From positions 73,206,919 to 73,270,918 of the forward strand of contig CM057464.1 in assembly GCA_030035585.1 (NCBI GenBank): DNA of 64,000 bases. The letters run 5' to 3'. Shown one piece after another: positions 10,458 to 20,580 of the stretch. Source of the DNA: Dugong dugon (Eukaryota; Chordata; Mammalia; Sirenia; Dugongidae). The stretch's first letter is position 1, and each line of letters begins with the position of its first letter. The notes beneath the pieces were generated by a model that was not told the origin of the DNA, did no database searches, and worked only from the letters and a program-made list of their open reading frames with translations. Made by a program: the position numbers and the translations under genes.

Positions 10458-11056
10458 AATCATTTGAATAGACACTGACAAAAGGAGATCTACAAATGGC
10501 CAAAGAGTACATGAAAAGATGCTCAACCTCATTAGTCACTGGGGAGATGCAATGGTTAAGTGCTGGGCTGCTAACCAAAAGGTCGGAGGGTTTGACTCAC
10601 AAGTGACTCCATGGGAAAAAAGACCTGGCAATCTGCTTCCATAAAGATTACAGCCTAGGAAAGCCTATGGGGCAGTTCTGCTTTGTCACATAAGGTCGCT
10701 ATGAGTAGAAACGGACTTGACAGCATACAACAACAGCAACATGATGGTTAAGATTAAAAAAAAAAAAAAAAAACCTGAAAAAACAACAAATGTTGGTGAG
10801 GATGTAAAGACATTGGAACACTTGTCCATTGGTGATAGGAAAGCAAAATGGCACAGCTGCTGTGCAAAATAGTTGGGCAGTTCCTCAAAAATTAAACACA
10901 GAAAACATAGAACTACTCTATAACACAGCAGTTCCACTTCTAGGTATACACCCAAAGAGAGTTGAAAGCAATGATGCAAACAGACATGTGTACACCAGTG
11001 TTCATTGTAGCACTATTCACAATAACCAAAAGGTGGAAGCAACACACGCACACACG
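10458..11056 (+). mobile_element. Old L1M ORF2 fragment, split by a SINE
   Basis: The plus-strand L1M ORF2 C-terminal coding region starts with 'caatcatttgaatagac' and continues after the SINE at 10544-10740 with 'aatgttggtgaggatgt' to 'caaaaggtggaagcaa'. A partial open frame at 10829-11059 is the decayed ORF2p C-terminus. It ends before the L1 3' UTR. Confidence 0.65.
10544..10740 (+). mobile_element. Afrotherian-type SINE (tRNA head, RTE-like tail)
   Basis: Truncated tRNA-like head ('atggttaagtgctgggctgctaaccaaaaggtc'), middle block with 'agacctggcaatctgcttcc' and tail 'ggtcgctatgagtagaaacg', ending in CAACA repeats. Inserted in the L1M. No clear target-site duplication seen. Confidence 0.85.
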
Positions 11057-11074
11057 TAAAATATAAAAGTAATA

Positions 11075-11135
11075 CAGGTAGTCCTTGACTTACAGTGGGA
11101 TTCTGTTCCAGTGGTCATAAGTCGGGGACTACCTG
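11075..11135. mobile_element. 61-bp palindromic MITE with TA flanks
   Basis: The 18-bp arms 'caggtagtccttgactta' (11075-11092) and 'taagtcggggactacctg' (11118-11135) are inverted repeats matching at 16 of 18 positions. TA flanks the element on both sides (11073-11074 and 11136-11137), as expected for a Tc1/mariner or Tigger-type element. Almost nothing lies between the arms. Confidence 0.7.
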
Positions 11136-11189
11136 TATACACCTATCAATGTAATTGCTCCTAGCAGAAGTTGAGAGTTCTAGTTGCTG

Positions 11190-11530
11190 CAGATTCTCGC
11201 CAATGTTTGGTTATATCAGCTTTTTAAATTTTAACCATTCTGACGGATAAGTAGTTCTATTCATTGTGATTTTAATTTGCATTTTTATGAAACTAATAGG
11301 GTTGATCAGTTTTAATATGTTTATTGACCAATATGATATCCATTTTGTGAAGTGCTTGTTGATGTCTCTTACTCAATTTACCATTAGGTTGTCTATCTTT
11401 TCTGATGAGTTTAGATAGTTCTTGTATATTCTGGAGACAGACTTTTTGTCAATTATATGTGTTGAAAATATTTTCTCCCACACTCTGGCTTCCCTTATTT
11501 ACTCTCTTAATTTTGTATTTTGAAAAACAA
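11190..11530 (-). mobile_element. Old L1M ORF2 fragment
   Basis: Minus-strand L1 ORF2 C-terminal region, recognised from 'gtgattttaatttgcatttt' (compare the younger L1s near 49240 and 63765) and 'tgttgatgtctcttactc'. Strongly diverged. Confidence 0.6.
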
Positions 11531-11904
11531 AAAATATGCCTTTTAATGTACTCCAAATGAACTTTTTTTTAATGGTTATGGCTTTTAGGAATTTTAAAAA
11601 CATACAGTGGCCCATACCACTCGAAGCTTACGTTAAAATTGAAGAATTTTTGATGATATACTTGCAAAGATGTATCAGTAAATGTTATATGATACTAGTG
11701 TTCAGATTTTCAATAAGGGATATGGGAAATAAGGAGAAAACCAGTGTGTTGAGGTATGGTGAAAGAGATGAATTCTGACCCCACATTAAAGAAAATTTTA
11801 TTTTATAAAAAGAGAAGTCAGACTCTTTAGGAATATTCTGGAATAAATATGAGAAGGCAGTTAGAATAAATAAAGAAGAAGGAGGCAGTAAAGGAAGTAA
11901 TTGC
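11531..11904. other. No gene or repeat recognised
   Basis: AT-rich sequence without a convincing coding or repeat signal. Short open frames on both strands (for example 11536-11778) have no family resemblance and overlap one another. Confidence 0.5.
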
Positions 11905-12129
11905 ACATACAGGTTCTGGAACCACATTGCTTGGGTACAAATCCTTTGTCGTTCTTTCCCTGTGACCTTGAGCAAGTTACATAAACTTTCTTTAGCTCAG
12001 TTTCCTCATGTATAAAATGAGGAAGGTAATAATATCTACCTATTGTCTACCTTTTCACAGAATTGAAATTGAAACTAAATTTTAGTATATATTAGATTGT
12101 CGATAAATATCTGTTATTATTATTAGAAA
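11905..12129 (+). mobile_element. MIR SINE
   Basis: Shows the MIR order: 'ttctggaaccacattgcttggg', 'ccctgtgaccttgagcaagt', 'cagtttcctcatgtataaaa', then an AT-rich tail ending in 'tattattattag'. Confidence 0.85.
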
Positions 12130-12145
12130 AAAATAAGGCATGTGC

Positions 12146-15110
12146 TATTTGTGAAAGAATATTTTGCTTAAGTGTAATTCATTTTAGTCCTGGAATTCCT
12201 TCCCAAATGTCAAGTGTCCTTTCAGCTTCCAAACTAGCCTGTGCGTCCATCCATTAGTCTGACAGACGGCTGAACACCGCTAAGGGGCGTGGTGTTTTTG
12301 CTTTCATTTCTCCAGTCGGGAGAAGCGGCGTTTCATGTGTCATTCGAGTATCTCATATATTCACATGGGGTGGGGGGAGGATGAGATGGGGAACTATAGC
12401 AATATTTGGAGATGCTTTGGAAACAACCATGAACACATCAGCACCGTGACGTCTACAACTCGTTGCTATTGCCCCTCAGACACATTTAAGAGAAAGAAGA
12501 CTGTAGATCTTTCTCCTTAAATGATATACACATAGGCAGTTATTTTTAATCCTATTGCAGATGTCTTTTATCTTTATCTAGTACTACATGGAAAGGGTTT
12601 GCATCATAGATTTTTTTTTTTTCCCAGCCTTATAATACACCATAAGCTCCTCGTTTCCTTCCCTTTCTCTAATCAGTATACTTTCAGGAGTTCTCTGGTA
12701 AAGCTGTCTTTCTGAATTGAAAATGAACCAAGCCCGCATTTAGATGGTGGTTTCAGAAATCCAGGGCCAAGACAACTGTGGCAGGTTTCAGTCTTGAGGG
12801 GTGAGTTGTGAAGAAGGAATGTGTCAGAGGCCTTGCCCGAGAACTGACTTTTCTTGTAGAGGCATTCAGGAGGGGTAGCCTTTGCCAGGCACAGTGGTTA
12901 CTACCCTACGGCATTCTGGAAAAGGCCATTGCTCTGAGCCTGGGCGACAACTTCAGGTGGTGGCCTGTTGAGTGAAGACTGCTGGGATGGCTCTGGTAGC
13001 CAGTTCAGAGTCCTACAAAACACCAGGACAGCTCAGCACCGAGTAGTGCCGACTCGCATGCAGAAAGCCTTAAGTTTCTATAACTCTGCACTGTGTTTGT
13101 GGGCCACTAGCCTCGCACCGAAGGGCTCTTTGAGAAGGAATCAGAGTTATGTCTAAGTGACTGAAATGAGAGGGTTTTCGATATGGGGTTGGATTCAATT
13201 CAGTGTGATTTCTTTTCCCCTTTAGACTTTCTTCAGATTGGGAATGGTTTCTTTCTGGTGGATCACAGCTGGCCAGATGTTGCGATTTAGTCTTAGGTTT
13301 CTGTAGGCAAAGTATTTTCCTTTCATCTTCAAGAGTTCTGCTACCAAAAGAAAACATTTGAGCTTTGTGCCCCCTCTTGATAGTGGCTCACCAGTGTTGG
13401 CATATAAGTCCTTAGTGTCGTAGGTCCAGCCCTCCAATACTATATCAAACACTGTTATGCACATAAATGCAACACTGTGATGTAATTTAAATAATACTTT
13501 TTTATTATTTATACTACTATATATAATATACATCAACACTTTTGCTATATAACCTAAGTGATAACCCTCTTTTAGTTAGCTGCCAAACTCTGGACTTTGG
13601 TTTATGTTGCAATTAACACAGTTACAAAGTTGTAATGGTGTCTCCCCCCCCCCCCCCGTAACAGAATGTGTAAATCAAAGTATATACATTGTGTCGAGTT
13701 CCTATTTCTGGAGTTTTCATGAGGATTTACACATCACATTCAGTGTTCTGTATAGGTCTGCCTACCTTCGTGAACTCACCTGTCAACCCCGGTTCATTCA
13801 AGAGAGCACCAGCCATGGTGGCAAGCTCCTTGTATTTTTTCTCTCTCTAACTGGTTATTCTTGAATTAAGCACAGACTCGTCAGCCCGGTTGCTTTATCA
13901 TGAATAATGTGTGTGACCTTGCATTTCTTCCACCGTTCAGCAAACAAGTGCTAGCTTCACTGACCAAAAATTAAGGAAGGAGAATACAATTTGTAAACCA
14001 ATCCATCTTTTAATGGCTGAAACTGTGTCTATGGTGCTGCATCTTGCTGTTGTACTTTTGAAATCAGACCCATGTGAAAGATCCCTTCTGACTTACTGTA
14101 ATGTGCTCACAAGGACCCTTCCTGTTCATATCATTGGCGTTGAAATCAAGACTATTTATTTGGAATATATACAGCAGTGTTTCTCCACTGTATTTTGTTT
14201 GCAAAAGTTGAGAACAGCTTTCTCTGCCTTTTGCAAAGAATTGATATTCCATATTGGATTCACAAAGACTTCGATATGGTGAACCTATCAAACCTTGAAA
14301 TTGTATTACATCCTTTCATTACTGTGGACTAAGTTCCCCAACCCACCCTATTTTTTTTTTTTTTTAGATGAGACTTAGCACATTGTTGGTTATGGAAACA
14401 TCCAACATGTCTTGAGTTTGTATGTTGAGGCCATCTGCGCTCACAGCTGATTCAGTAACCAGTCTCATACTGTGTCATTCACACTCACTACTTATATACT
14501 GCCATGGTGAAAATGTGGAGGAAACACATATCCGTGTGTGTCTGGGAAGCATTATACACTTGTAAATTTTTTTTAATACTCTGATTCTGTAACATTTCTG
14601 AGTTTTATTTTTGTTTTACAGAAGAATAAAAATAAAAACAGTGATTAAGCAATCAGAAGACCAAGAGGTTTACTCTTGATGCTTAAGGTCGTCTGACCTT
14701 GGCTGGCCGATAGACCTAGATGGCCAAATTCATTTTACTAGAGTAATAGTTTTTCAGAAGCCAATTTTTTTTCCTGTATTTTCTGTATGAAACTGCCAAT
14801 ATCATGACTAGAAAGGGAGAACCATAAAGGAGAAGGAAAGTGATGTGCAGTTGTGTTAGTGTTACCTATAAGAGCAGTATGGAGGCAGGCACGATCAGCC
14901 GAACCTTAGGGACTCGGTGTTGCTTTGGAGGTGTCCATACTTGCATTTTGCATTCTCCATATGTAATCATATTGCCAAAGACAAACTATTTCATCATTTA
15001 TTGTAAATAACACTTTTCCCCAGACCTACCATAAAGTTTCTGTGATGTATTGTCTTCCAGTTGCAATAAAAATTACCGAGTTGCATCAAAAAAAAAAAAA
15101 AAAAAAAAAA
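12146..15110 (+). pseudogene. Processed retrocopy of an unidentified mRNA 3' UTR
   Basis: About 3 kb of non-repetitive, moderately GC sequence ends in an AATAAA signal (15065-15070) followed 17 bp later by 23 adenines (15088-15110). The tail is followed by 'gacatgtgc', and 'ggcatgtgc' stands just before the proposed left end, so 12135-12145 and 15109-15119 form an imperfect 11-bp target-site duplication (10 of 11). The left site 'ttag/aaaaaa' fits L1 endonuclease. No long open frame is present, so this looks like a 5'-truncated copy of a long 3' UTR. I do not recognise the parent gene. A run of 14 cytosines lies at 13644-13657. Confidence 0.6.
15065..15070 (+). terminator. Polyadenylation signal AATAAA of the retrocopy
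   Basis: AATAAA lies 17 bp before the 23-A tract, the normal spacing for a cleaved and polyadenylated transcript. The A-tract is encoded in the genome here, which marks reverse transcription. Confidence 0.7.
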
Positions 15111-15135
15111 GACATGTGCAGGGGTCATAATGAAT

Positions 15136-15262
15136 AATTAGAATAACAGCAATTAACCGAGCATTGATTGTATCCCATACACCGTGTTGAATATTTTACA
15201 TACACTATCTCATTTGATTTTGAAAGCAAGATTATGAGGATAAGTATTATTTTAAAGATGAA
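15136..15262 (-). mobile_element. MIR SINE fragment
   Basis: Reverse MIR pattern: 'catacactatctcatttgat' followed by 'aagattatgaggataagtat' and 'aaagatgaag'. Confidence 0.65.
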
Positions 15263-15984
15263 GCCATTGGCCTTATTGAGGAATTGTATAGAGGAAAGCT
15301 TCATAAATAAAGTCAGCTATTTATGGAAGGCCATTGGGGACAAACTCTGAGTGCCAAAATGAGGAATCTGAATATGATCCATGCTATGCTTAAGAATTCA
15401 CTAGAGTAATGTAATATTAATGAAAATGATATTTTAGGAACATTTAATCTAGCAGTAGTTTACAGGATGGTCAGGATTGCAGAGATGCTGGAAGGAATGG
15501 TGAAAGGTAGGAAACCTTTTGAGTTAAATAAACCAGACTTTACTTACAGCTTTTGAGTTGATGAGAAAATAATTTGATAAAGTTGTATGTGACCTGAAGT
15601 CCCCACCTCACCCATTGTATGTATAGTAGGGCGTAGGCCACATAAGCAGTGCTAATAAAAAACCTAAGGCCTTCTCACTGAGGTGTTTGGTGAAGATAAT
15701 TTGGGAACTATTTACTTGAAGGCTTGAGGAGTCTCAAAAGAAAAGTCATAAGTAAAACATCAGAGGCTGTCAGACCTGCTTGTACCTATAGAGAGTCAAA
15801 GTGTTAGGACAATGGTTACAGTCAGAGCAGAGTAACAATTGTCTCAAATTATCTTCTGGTCCAGCCTCCTTATGATTTATTTCTGTAGGGCCTAGGAAAA
15901 GGAACTATAGTGAAGAGCAACTCAAGAATTTTGTTGATAGAAGATAAAAGGAAATTGACATCTCAAGCTAGTATATGATTTTGA
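15263..15984. other. No gene or repeat recognised
   Basis: AT-rich sequence without a long open frame or a repeat family I can name. Confidence 0.5.
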
Positions 15985-16170
15985 CATTCATGATAATAAT
16001 CATAACTTACTATTTGCCAGACAGGGCACTAATGCCTTGTATATTATCTCAATTATTAACCAATTTTATGAGGTATTATATTAATATTCCAAATGTATAG
16101 AAGAGGAGACTTAGGTAGTATGTTGCCTGAGGCAAAATAGATAACAAATGATAGAATAAATTCCAAACCC
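15985..16170 (-). mobile_element. MIR SINE
   Basis: Reverse MIR: 'tactatttgccagacagggc', 'tattatctcaattattaacc', 'gaagaggagacttaggtagt' and the tRNA-proximal end 'aaattccaaacccag'. Confidence 0.75.
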
Positions 16171-16312
16171 AGAGGTGCCTTGGAAGAAAAGCTTGGTAAT
16201 CTACTTCCAAAAATTCAGCCATTGAAAACCCTATGGAGCACAGTTCTATTCTGACACATGTGGGGTCTCCATGAGTTAGAATTAACTTGATGGCAACTTG
16301 TTTTTTGATGTA
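16171..16312 (+). mobile_element. Short SINE/RTE-tail element
   Basis: 'aggtgccttggaagaaaagc' followed by 'attcagccattgaaaaccct' and the tail 'gggtctccatgagttagaat', ending in a T-rich stretch. The tail is the one shared by BovB/RTE and the SINEs in this window. Inserted at the end of the MIR. Confidence 0.7.
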
Positions 16313-16566
16313 TCGCCTGCTTGTTGTGCCTGAGGCAAAAGTGGTTACATATACTTGACCGTTTTCTCTATTATTTTCTCAATAAATAAAAATGACACTA
16401 TTTGTATACTCAACTATGTCAGAAGTTCAATAACATGAAAGAAAAAACATTTCTTTGTACTTGATATATATTTCTGACATTTCAGATTTATCCAACCTGT
16501 ACATTCATGTACATTCATATACATTAGAAAATTGAATTATTTCAATAACTGTAATCACTTTAAGGA

Positions 16567-17035
16567 CTAAGGTGAGCCTGACCCAAGCCGTGATGTTTCC
16601 AGTCACCTCATATGCACGTGAAAGTTGGACGCTGAATAAGGAAGACCGAAGAAGAATTGATACCTTTGAATTATGGTGTTGGTGAAGAATATTGAATATG
16701 CCATGAACTGCTGAAAGAATGAACAAATCTGTCTTGGAAGAAGTACAACCAGAATGCTTATTAGAAGCAAGGATGGGGAGACTTCGTCCCACGTACTTTG
16801 GACATGTTATCAGGAGGGACAAGTCCCAGAAGAAGGACATCATGCTTGGTAAAGTAGAGGGTCGGCGAAAAAGAGGAAGACCTTCAATGAGATGGACTGA
16901 CACAGTGGCTGCAACAATGGGCTCAAGCATAGCAACGATTGTGAGGATGGCACAGGACTGAGTAGTGTTTCATTCTGTTGTACATAGTCACTATGAGTTG
17001 AAACTGACTCAGCAGCACCAAAGAACAACAACAAT
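16567..17035 (+). mobile_element. BovB/RTE LINE, 5'-truncated 3' end
   Basis: This is the C-terminal part of the RTE ORF2 plus tail. An open piece at 16719-16961 carries 'LRPTYFGHVIRRDKSQKKDI' and 'RGRPSMRWTDTVAA', the C-terminal segment typical of BovB/RTE reverse transcriptases. The tail 'tagtcactatgagttgaaac' leads to a CAA-rich end. The upstream RT is absent. Confidence 0.85.
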
Positions 17036-17835
17036 TTTATTGAAACTTATTTTACTGACTGATAATAAACACAATTGAAATATTTGTTTAGCTATTTTTT
17101 CTTATATTCCAGTTTAATGATAAGTAGAAGGTGTAGTTATAATAAGAATACAATCTCAGTTACACAAGTAATGAGACTCATACAAAAATTAAAAACATAT
17201 GTAGCAAATAGCCTGGATACCATCAGGATTTATTTGAATCAAAATTATATTCCAGTCAAAGCTTACGTCACGATAATAGCGTTACCACTTACAGTTCACC
17301 TAAATATGAAGATATTCCCATCAGTTAATTTTGAATACCAAGTAAACTGCTGATTTATATTGGATTTTGGGAATTTTCTGTAGGAAAGTGTTAAAGGTAA
17401 GTGTCTAGGTGGAGAAATACTCTATGTCTCAAATAATGCTGTTACAGTCCTCTAATCTTCCTTAGAAAAAATACTTTGTTTCAATTAATTTAGATTGTTA
17501 TTCCACTGCAATTTAAGACTAATTGCATTTCGAAAAATATAAAAATTAGTGAAAATATGTAAAAATATTATGTGGTTTGGGAGTTTATATTTAATACTAA
17601 TACATGTGTTGTAAGTATACCCTCTCCTTTGCTTGCCTACACTATATTTTAATGAAGGATTAATCATGATTAATGAAATCAGTAGTTATTTCTCAGTTTT
17701 CTAAAAGGTTATATGAATGGCTTAATAATTCCTCTTATTGAACATTTATATTATACTAAATAAAGCACAGATGAGGTCTTCTATTAAAAATGATAAAATT
17801 GGAAAATTGATTTTTACTTGACTAGTTCCTTATAT
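17036..17835. other. No gene or repeat recognised
   Basis: Low-GC sequence without coding signal. Two opposite open frames (17075-17353, 17485-17667) lack any recognisable composition. Confidence 0.5.
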
Positions 17836-18002
17836 GGAGCCCTGGTGGTGCAGTAGTTAAGAGCTCAGCTGCTAACCAAAAGGTCAGCAGTTTGAATCCA
17901 CCAACTTCTCCTTGGAAACCCTATGGGGCAGTTGTACTCTGTCCTATAGGGTTGCTATGAGTCGCAATCGACTCGGGGGCAATGAGTTTGGTTTTGGTTT
18001 GC
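17836..18002 (+). mobile_element. Afrotherian-type SINE, full head
   Basis: Starts with 'ggagccctggtggtgcagta', ends with 'gtcgcaatcgactcgg' and a GTTTTGGTTT tail. Flanked by 'tagttccttatat' (17823-17835) and 'tagttacttgtat' (18005-18017), 11 of 13 matching. Confidence 0.9.
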
Positions 18003-18022
18003 TTTAGTTACTTGTATAAGGA

Positions 18023-18217
18023 ATGGTTAAGCACTTGGCTGCTGACTGAAAGTTCAGCAGCTCGGACCCACCAGTGACTTCTCAGGAGAAAAGACCTGGC
18101 AATCTGCTCCTGTAAAGATTTCAGCCTAGGACACCCTATGGGGCAGTTCTACTCTGTCTTATAGGGTCGGTATGAGTCAGAATCGACTCAGCGACACACA
18201 GCAACAACAACAACATC
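18023..18217 (+). mobile_element. Afrotherian-type SINE with long middle block
   Basis: Head truncated to 'tggttaagcacttggctgct'; the middle block contains 'agaaaagacctggcaatctg'; the tail is 'atgagtcagaatcgactcag' and CAACAA. Flanked by 'cttgtataagga' (18011-18022) and 'cttgtatgagga' (18218-18229), 11 of 12 matching. It landed in the right-hand target-site duplication of the preceding SINE. Confidence 0.9.
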
Positions 18218-18229
18218 CTTGTATGAGGA

Positions 18230-18325
18230 TCCCTGGGTGGTGCAAATGTTTAAACATTCTACTACTAGCCAAAATGTTGGTGTTTGGAACACACCCAGAG
18301 GTGCCTCAGAACACAGTCCTGGTTA
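18230..18325 (+). mobile_element. Diverged SINE head fragment
   Basis: 'ccctgggtggtgcaaatg', the 'ctactagccaaaatgttgg' anticodon-arm region and an 'agaggtgcctcagaa' block. No RTE tail. Confidence 0.6.
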
Positions 18326-18506
18326 AATGGGCAGATAAACCAATAAGCAAGGTACAAACAGGCTTACTTGTGTTTACTTACTAATCTGTAGTACACAGTT
18401 TCACATGGGTTTCACCACATTTTCAATGCGGTGAAAAAGACACATATCTCTTGTTCCTTTTTGCCCACAACTTGATGCACAAACTGAATTGTTCCTTTCT
18501 TTTCAG

Positions 18507-18613
18507 CTGTTAGTTTGTTGCGATTCTTACCAATTCCAACACTGCTGACGTTTCAGTATGTCAAATATTCACAAGGATTTAATGATGAAGAAGCCACCAA
18601 GAGAATAATCTAA
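18507..18613 (+). other. Candidate 3'-terminal coding exon, product unknown
   Basis: A pyrimidine stretch ending in CAG (18488-18506) looks like a splice acceptor. From 18509 one frame is open for 34 codons to TAA at 18611. The peptide has protein-like composition ('RFLPIPTLLTFQYVKYSQGF', then an acidic 'NDEEATKRII' end). An AATAAA-type signal (near 18738) and AATAAAG (near 18748) follow. I do not recognise the protein. It could equally be part of an unrecognised retrocopy, or chance. Confidence 0.25.
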
Positions 18614-19007
18614 GATTTTCTACCTCATGAAAAGTATCTTCACTATGTGCATTCCCCTAAGGCAGTAGTTGACGAACATTGATAAGCTTTGGAACATTTT
18701 TATCAAATGAGATGGTAGGTGTAACTTTAATATATAAAATAAATATAATAAAGCTGCTCTGGTTAAGCAGAGGGCATGGAAGCCCTGCTAACTGATTACT
18801 TTGTTACCTTCTTTCCTGAGGAGGTCCCCACTTAAAAGAGGTTCTTTTAAGCAAAACACTGTGGAAGACCTCTACTTTAAGCTGAGATGTTTGTATACCA
18901 GAATTCCTCTCTTAAACTGGAAATGCCTCTATAGATATAATGCCTTAGAGCATCATTGATTATTGGGGAAGAAACCTAATGGTTCCTGAATTGTTAATTG
19001 AATTAAG
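18614..19007. other. No gene recognised
   Basis: Possible 3'-UTR-like sequence after the candidate exon, with polyadenylation-like hexamers near 18738-18752 but no A-tract. No named repeat. Confidence 0.35.
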
Positions 19008-19125
19008 AGTCAGAGGATTTGAACTCACGTATAGGTCGTGCTCTGCCAATAGCTTGTTCTGCGGTATTGACTTCTCTGCTCCTCTTTACATATGTCTCCT
19101 CATCTATAAATGAAGAAGTCGATAT
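19008..19125 (+). mobile_element. MIR SINE fragment, weak
   Basis: 'aagagtcagaggatttgaac' followed by 'tgctctgccaatagcttgtt' and 'tgtctcctcatctataaatg' is the MIR order, strongly decayed. Confidence 0.45.
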
Positions 19126-19255
19126 CAGAAAGAAACCTGGACTGTGATGCAGGAAGCACATTTTTTGTTATGTAAATCAAGTTAATTTCTATCAAATTTT
19201 CTTGAATAAAATATTTCTTGGTTTCAGTTTCATTTATATGACAATATAATGAATT

Positions 19256-19295
19256 GGGTTAGAATCGACTCGGTGGCAACAGGTTTGGTTTTTTT
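19256..19295 (+). mobile_element. 40-bp SINE tail insertion with perfect TSD
   Basis: Only the last bases of the SINE/RTE tail ('agaatcgactcggtggcaac', then GGTTTGG and a T-run) are present. Identical 11-bp flanks 'tataatgaatt' (19245-19255 and 19296-19306) show it inserted at this length. Confidence 0.85.
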
Positions 19296-19306
19296 TATAA
19301 TGAATT

Positions 19307-20029
19307 ATTTCAGAGGTGACAAATTTTTGTGTATATATATAGAGAGAATAAATCTATTATAGTTTAAGCTTGTGAGTATTACACAGTTATAATACCAAAA
19401 TAAATTTAAAAATTGAAAACATAAAAATTAGCAAAATTCAAATTTGCAACATAATTTAATACAACTATGATTTAATACAATAAATGATATTTATCTGACA
19501 TTATGTCACTGTTCACAGTGTAATATGGTACTAACTCTACAATGCAGGTTCTTCTGTTTTACCTGCATACACTGCATATGCCTCAGTGTTCTCTCTGTTA
19601 TTCTCTGTTTGAACTATGATGAAGCCCTCATTTGTACAGTGTTCCGAGATGCCTTTTGGCCTTCATTTAGTGATAACAGATCATTTACACTTCTTTAATT
19701 TCTCTGGGGCCATTAAAAATGGACTAATTGGTATGTCATATCTACCAACACAAACAAAAACACTGACATCACTTGACAGTGCTTATGTAAGGCTAGTGTA
19801 TAAAAAAATCCCAGGTAGGTTCTTTTCCTTTTTTTTGACTAAAATAAAATTCTCCTAGTGACCTTTTGTACCTCCACAAATTCATTTCCACATTCGAGTT
19901 TGGAAATTACTGCAGTTTAAGTTGACCAAGTAATGTCCTTATCAGATCGCAAATGTTATTATTGGTTCAGGGGACTGTAGTTGGAGATAAAATATCAAGG
20001 TTCCAGCCTCCAGCTCAGTCCTTTTCTCC
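19307..20029. other. No gene or repeat recognised
   Basis: AT-rich sequence. The 80-codon frame at 19616-19858 shows no family features. Confidence 0.5.
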
Positions 20030-20097
20030 CTGAGGTACAAGATGAGTCATTACTTGGCCTTAGGAAAGATTAAAGATTAACTTGTCCTTATGTTTCC

Positions 20098-20442
20098 GTG
20101 GGGCGCTGGTGGTGCACTGGTTAAGAGCTTGACTGCTAACCAGAAGGTCGGCAGTTTGAATCCACCAGCCACTCCTTGGAGACCCTGTGGGGAAGTTCTA
20201 CTCTGTTTTATACCAAAAAAAACCCAAATCCGTTGGCATCAAGTCAATTCCCACTCATAGCAACCGTTTGGGGCAGAGTAGAACTGCCCCATAGTGTTTC
20301 CAAGGAGCGGCTGGTGGATTCAAACTGCCAGCCTTTTGGTCAGCAGCTGTAGCTCTTAACTACTGTGCCACCAGTGCTCCACTCTGTCCTGTAGGGTCAC
20401 TATAAGTTGGACTCGATGGCAACAGGTTTGGGTTTTTTTAGT
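20098..20442 (+). mobile_element. Afrotherian-type SINE (outer), interrupted
   Basis: Head 'ggcgctggtggtgcactggt' at the left and tail 'ctataagttggactcgatgg' at the right. Flanked by identical 'ttatgtttcc' at 20088-20097 and 20443-20452. Its body is interrupted by a second SINE on the other strand. Confidence 0.9.
20213..20380 (-). mobile_element. Afrotherian-type SINE (inner), inverted
   Basis: Minus-strand copy: tail at the left ('aaaaaaaacccaaatccgtt'), head at the right ('ttaactactgtgccaccagt'). Flanked by 'actctgttttata' (20200-20212) and 'actctgtcctgta' (20381-20393). The pair forms an inverted repeat that could fold as a hairpin in RNA. Confidence 0.9.
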
Positions 20443-20580
20443 TTATGTTTCCTCATTTGTAAAATGGGATTAATAATACCCCCTCATAAGTTGTTGTGAA
20501 GATGAAAGGGAATAATGCTTGTAAAAGTACATTAATAAGTTGTAAAGCACTATAAAATACAAGATATCATTAGTGCCTAT

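Larger units (their letters stand above)
20030..20580 (+). mobile_element. MIR SINE split by a SINE pair
   Basis: The left part (to 20097) has the 'tgagtcattacttggcctta' region. The right part (from 20443) has 'tttcctcatttgtaaaatgg' and 'gttgttgtgaagatgaaagg'. The two halves are separated by the nested SINEs at 20098-20442. Confidence 0.7.

Noticed and set aside
17836-17910. tRNA gene resembling tRNA-Asn/Ser
   Set aside because: Same reason: A- and B-box text is the SINE head, repeated many times in the window.
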